A DNA stretch of 64,000 nt, taken from the NCBI GenBank assembly GCA_030765055.1, contig CM060953.1:69125647-69189646 (forward strand), given 5' to 3'. Position 1 is the stretch's first letter. The number at the start of each line of letters is the position of its first letter. Shown here piece by piece: positions 59,916 through 64,000 of the stretch. Below the pieces are notes generated by a model, which was not told where the DNA came from, made no database searches, and saw only the letters and a list, made by a program, of their open reading frames with translations. The translations under genes were made by a program, and so were the position numbers. Origin of the DNA: Mantis religiosa. Taxonomy: Eukaryota; Arthropoda; Insecta; Mantodea; Mantidae.

Positions 59916-60470
59916 TGGAACATTTTTCTAAAATTTTGAAGTACGATATGAAAACACATCAGTTTGCGTTTTCTGGTTTTGTAGTCAAACGTCTGCATTC
60001 TGAACGACTTGTTATAGTTGGTAAATCGCAAGAAATATCAAAATGTTACTACACAGAAAGTTGATCTCTTTAAAGCACGCAATTTATATGAAATTAACTG
60101 TTGTGTGGAGCATTTCCGATATATTTTTATTATTTATTAGAGTTTTCCATTGCTTACCTACATTTCTTAAATGGGAATTTATTGGTTTCTTTTTATCCTT
60201 GTGCAAAGGAATGTAATGTTAATGATATAAGATGGCGACCAGTTGATAAAAAATTCGGCTAGTGTATTTTCCTTTTCATTGTACCTATAAGTGAATATGT
60301 AACTAAGACTATTTCAACAAATTACTCTCGATTTGCAAGAAGTAGATAGAAGAATGAAGATTTTTAATAATATTTGGTACATGAATGACACAGAAATATC
60401 AAGGTTAAAGCTAGTTCATCCAATGTGAAGTCATGGCGTCACCCAGTACCTACAATATCAGTGCGGATTG
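59916..60470. other. Interval without recognised gene
   Basis: AT-rich; nothing supported. Confidence 0.45.
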
Positions 60471-60472
60471 TA

Positions 60473-61747
60473 CGAGAGCTGTTCAAAAAAGAATGACCAT
60501 AATTTTTACGGTCATAATTTTTCGCACTAAAATTCAAACTTATTATATTCTCTTAACTTAATGTGAAACAAACACGCCGTAGTAGTTTCATTATTGGTAC
60601 TCCTGGTTTCCGGCCTGTAAGAAACAGGCAAGTTCAGACATGTTCGGCATCGCCTACCGCTGAAATGGAGGTAACACGTGAGGAACAATATGCGGCTTTG
60701 AAATTCTGCTTTCGTCTCAACATATCTTCCGTTGAGGCCTATGGAGAGTCTGTTCTTCCCTACAGCACAACTTGAAGGTTGTTTAAAATGTAAAAAGAGA
60801 GACAATCAATTTAAAGGGAAGATAGATCCGGAGACCCAGTTACTGCTCCTAAGAAAGAAAACATCAACACTGCTGCTGCCATTGTGAGAGAGATTCGCCA
60901 AATTACTTTCTGAAATACTGAACATTTCACTGGGTGCCTCCCACACGTTGGTGACAGAAACATTACACATGAGACGTGTTTGTGTGCGATGGGTTCCAAG
61001 AGTGTTGATTCCCGAACAAAAGGACATTCACACGCATGTCTGCATGCAGTTGAAGTTGATGTTAGAGGATAATTTGGAGTTTCTTTCAAACGTAATCACT
61101 GATGATGAAACTTGGCTACATCATTTTGATCCTGAGCGCAAACAGCAAAGCTCAGTGTGGAGATCTCCATCACCAATCCCCCAAAAAGCAAAAGTGGTTT
61201 CTTCTGCTGGGAAAGTGATGGTCATCTAATTCTTTAATATTCATGAAATGGTTTATCAGCATGTTGTACCTGCACGCACATCAGTAACTGGACAATACTA
61301 CAGGGATGTCCTGAGAACATTGCAAGTCCACATCAGGCGCAAAAGACCACATTTCCGTGAAGCAGGCTGGATGCTGCACCACGATAATGCGCGGCCGCAT
61401 ATCGCCAATGTTGTTGCTGAATATCTTGTAAAAATCAACGTGAATTGCATCCCTCACCCTCCCTAAACTCCGGATTTAGCCACAAGTGACATTTTTCTAT
61501 TCCCTTACTTGAAGACACACCTTCGTGGGAGGCATTATCCATCATCAGAAGCAGTGGTGAAGACTGCGGAGCCGATTTTGAAGGATCTCACAAAATGGTT
61601 TCCAGCATGTCTGTGAAGACTGGCAGAAATGCTTGGACAAGTGCATCGCATTCAGGGGAGACTATTTAGAGAAGGACCATCGATATATGAGGATGAATAA
61701 AGGTGCGTTGTCAAAAAAAAATATCATTCTTTATTGAACAGCCCTCG
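60473..61747 (+). mobile_element. Mariner B, complete from end to end (1,275 bp)
   Basis: Inverted repeats cgagagctgttcaaaaaag (60473) and, at the right, cattctttattgaacagc to ccctcg (61747), between TA at 60471-60472 and 61748-61749. The length is normal for mariner. It is the only copy here with both the DNA-binding and catalytic parts, so it serves as the reference for copies A, C, D and E. It lies near a SINE but is not interrupted. Confidence 0.95.
60665..61618 (+). pseudogene. Mariner transposase, DD34D, inactivated
   Basis: From ATG 60665 it reads MEVTREEQYAALKFCFRLN (start of the helix-turn-helix region), with a deletion of about 7 codons after VEAY, then a stop. Later frames give DDETWLHHFDPE (first catalytic aspartate), a stop after GKVMVI, then MVYQHVVPARTSVTGQYYRD, LHHDNARPHIANVV (second) and, after another stop, TPDLATSDIFLF (third, 34 residues on). 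It ends near FPACL. The catalytic residues are present, but at least four stops and a frameshift prevent a full protein. The transposase cuts at the inverted repeats and inserts at TA (family knowledge). Confidence 0.9.
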
Positions 61748-61749
61748 TA

Positions 61750-63464
61750 TCTACGATATTCTGGATTTTGGACCAGAAAATAGACCAATGGCCTGAATGG
61801 TATTTTCTTTGGATTCAATTGTAATTTCTTTAAATGATTTGTCATATACAGTCTAAAACTTGTAGCCTTGATTTGCACCTGAGATATGAAGTTTCACTCC
61901 TGAAGTCAGCGTTCCAGGTAGAGTACGTAAAATTATTGCGCTTCAGTTAAAAATTTTATAGTAACATGCTACGAGAACACTTTTAATGCATAAAATGGAT
62001 TTCTATTAAGTTAGCTACAAAATAGGAATTAACATAAGGCGGAGCTAGGTGTGGCTGTTCAATGGCTATTAGCGGTACATGAAACGTTGTACAGGTAAGG
62101 CATACTGGCTCGCTTTGCCGAAGCATGCGGCTAATTTCTTTGCGCGCACTAAAGATACTAATTACAGAATTATTTTTGTTATTTCCGTGTTACAGAGCAG
62201 TTTTTCTGAGGATTACTGCCTAAACCCCATGCTTGTAGCACATCTGGTTTCGGAGATATGGAAAGATAAGGCTCCTGACTAGAAAGAACAGAATCATCAA
62301 CTGTCAGTGAAGAGAAGCACACACGTGCTATGGTGCAGTTGCATTTTGTATCCTGCATTCAGTAAAATGGTGATCTTTTAAGAGTGTACACGTGCTTTTC
62401 AAAGTTAGTAAATGCACCGCTTAGCCTAGTGTGCCTAGTTGTAATTGCGAAACAACTTCTAAGATTTGACATAAATAGGCTACAAGTATTCTTTTTAATG
62501 TTTATTCCTTTTTAAAATATATGACAATTAAAGACATTTTCGAAAGTACAAATTTCGCTCAGACTCGAGAATTAATGGCACAAGCTTGTCACGTGAGTGC
62601 TCATTCTGTGACGAAAACTGTGAAAGAAGGCAAATAGTTCACCAAATTAGGAGACTGCTAGAAGGCTGAGAAATTTAATGAGGGGGAAATAGAATATACT
62701 GATTCTGTATCTTCTATGCATAATATTTTAAAATCTCTTGGATTCAAATACAGGAGTACCAATGAAGGTAACCAATTCCTGCTTGAAGGAAGCGATATTG
62801 TAGCCGCAAGATATTGTTTCTGCGCACAATGCATAACATTAGTACATAAGATGCATGATGTAAAAATGTTTCATAAATACACATTCATATCTTCCGTATT
62901 TATTAAGTATTTTAATGAAACAATAATTGTTTTCAAGTTCATTACAGGCAGTATATAAATATGGCATCGTTAAAATAGAAACTATATTCACAAATCGTTG
63001 AAATGTCACTATTTTCTTTCACTATAGCCAACACCTTATTTCGTAGAACGCATATAATTTGAATAATTTTCTTTTGTGTGCATATGAACGATAGCTATCT
63101 AAGCGAACTGTTCTCCAGTTCAAGGTCTTAAGATTTAGATTGAGCGATAAGCATTGTGTAAGTTCTCACACACATGCTGAAGTATTAAGCGAACACCTCT
63201 GTGAGCGTTGTATCACTGTACATCTCAGCATCTGTATGATACTTGCCAGATGGATGCGGTGAGGCAAAGACAGTGACATATCTTCCATCTCTGTCGGCTG
63301 CTAGCCGTGGAACTGGCAACACCAACACATTAGGATATCCGTATTGGCTCAACCCATGTTCAATCTTATTTTGTAGCTACTCTAATATTTTAGAATAAAT
63401 AACATGTAGAAGAGAAAAATAGACAGTAGACAGCGACATACACATATAAAATATATATACATAC

Positions 63465-63532
<68 letters not shown>

Positions 63533-64000
63533 GTTGTTTCATTACACAAAAATGTTCGGATCTAAATAATTTAGCAAAAGTTTCTCTTCTTCATTTAAAT
63601 TTTAAGTAGCACACTTTTAATTCTTAACTAGTGCTTATGCCGTTCCTCAGAAGCTCATGTGAATAGTATGAAATTGATACTGCATGCTTTCTGAGGAGCA
63701 GAATGTTGTCTCGCCCACAAAACTGTCATATGGATGGTCGAGATCGTTAAGGAATTTACTTGTAAACATTGGTTCTCCAACGCTACCAGACCACACTTTC
63801 GAACATTTTTTCAGTTTCCTCTCAAACTTCCCAATTGGTAAATTCCGAAAGGGAACCTCAAAATTAATTCCGGAATGTTTCCATACAAAATTTCCATTCA
63901 CAATTGTGCTATACATCATTAATATCTATTTCAGTGGTGCCATAAACTAAGACAAAAAACAAAATATGTAACATCCACTACTCGCAGTATTACACAATTA
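61750..64000. other. Interval without recognised gene
   Basis: It holds the (TA)n listed below. Two overlapping frames at 63647-63950 (90 codons minus, 88 plus) show no domain I recognise; the minus one has NLPIGKFERKLKKCSKVW and could be a stray exon or repeat. Confidence 0.35.
63471..63529. repeat. (TA)n microsatellite
   Basis: About 29 TA units, preceded by irregular acata/tata repeats from 63440. Confidence 0.95.

Overview
The window reads as a stretch of a large, AT-rich, intron- and repeat-dominated animal genome, almost certainly an insect. The reasons are the many mariner (DD34D) transposases, non-LTR retrotransposon remnants, a Ty3/gypsy element with a Leu-type primer site, and abundant tRNA-derived SINEs. 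The SINE mixture reminds me of cockroach/termite genomes, but that is inference. There is no bacterial-style gene organisation, no convincing host exon, no tRNA or rRNA gene and no CRISPR array. One assembly gap of exactly 1,000 N lies at 43231-44230.

Layout. 283-1319: a GC-rich unclassified retroposon with a 14-bp target-site duplication (TSD). 2.6-6.4 kb: LINE 3' ends, an (ATTC)n tract and a SINE. 9.3-12.7 kb: a mariner split by a solo LTR, a LINE reverse-transcriptase fragment, and a decayed PIF/Harbinger element with opposed transposase and Myb-like remnants. 14-23 kb: SINEs, a mariner deletion derivative, a solo LTR (20476-20937), two LINE RNase H fragments and an inverted DDE-transposase fragment. 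24.9-27.6 kb: SINEs and simple repeats. 30.9-34.3 kb: a 250-bp (CA/CT)n-(CG)n tract, a solo LTR and a SINE with a 14-bp TSD. 34.9-39.2 kb: a mariner fragment, a foldback element carrying SINE sequence, and a chimera of two opposed mariners. 44.2-48.4 kb: a minus-strand gypsy element with its polymerase domain deleted and a second GC-rich retroposon nested in it. 48.4-52.5 kb: SINEs, a palindromic composite repeat and a LINE with a 14-bp TSD. 56-62 kb: LINE remnants, one broken by a mariner derivative, SINEs, and a mariner complete from end to end (60473-61747).

How the parts relate. Nothing here forms a host pathway; the biology is that of interacting mobile elements. Three stand out. First, three mariner copies share one internal deletion that removes the DNA-binding half of the transposase, and one keeps all three catalytic aspartates in an open frame. 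Second, four LTRs with dissimilar upstream parts keep an almost constant 63-64 bp segment from the AATAAA signal to the LTR end. Third, the GC-rich retroposon is present twice, each copy with its own TSD, and I cannot assign it to a known family. Intervals not listed hold AT-rich sequence in which I see no supported gene.
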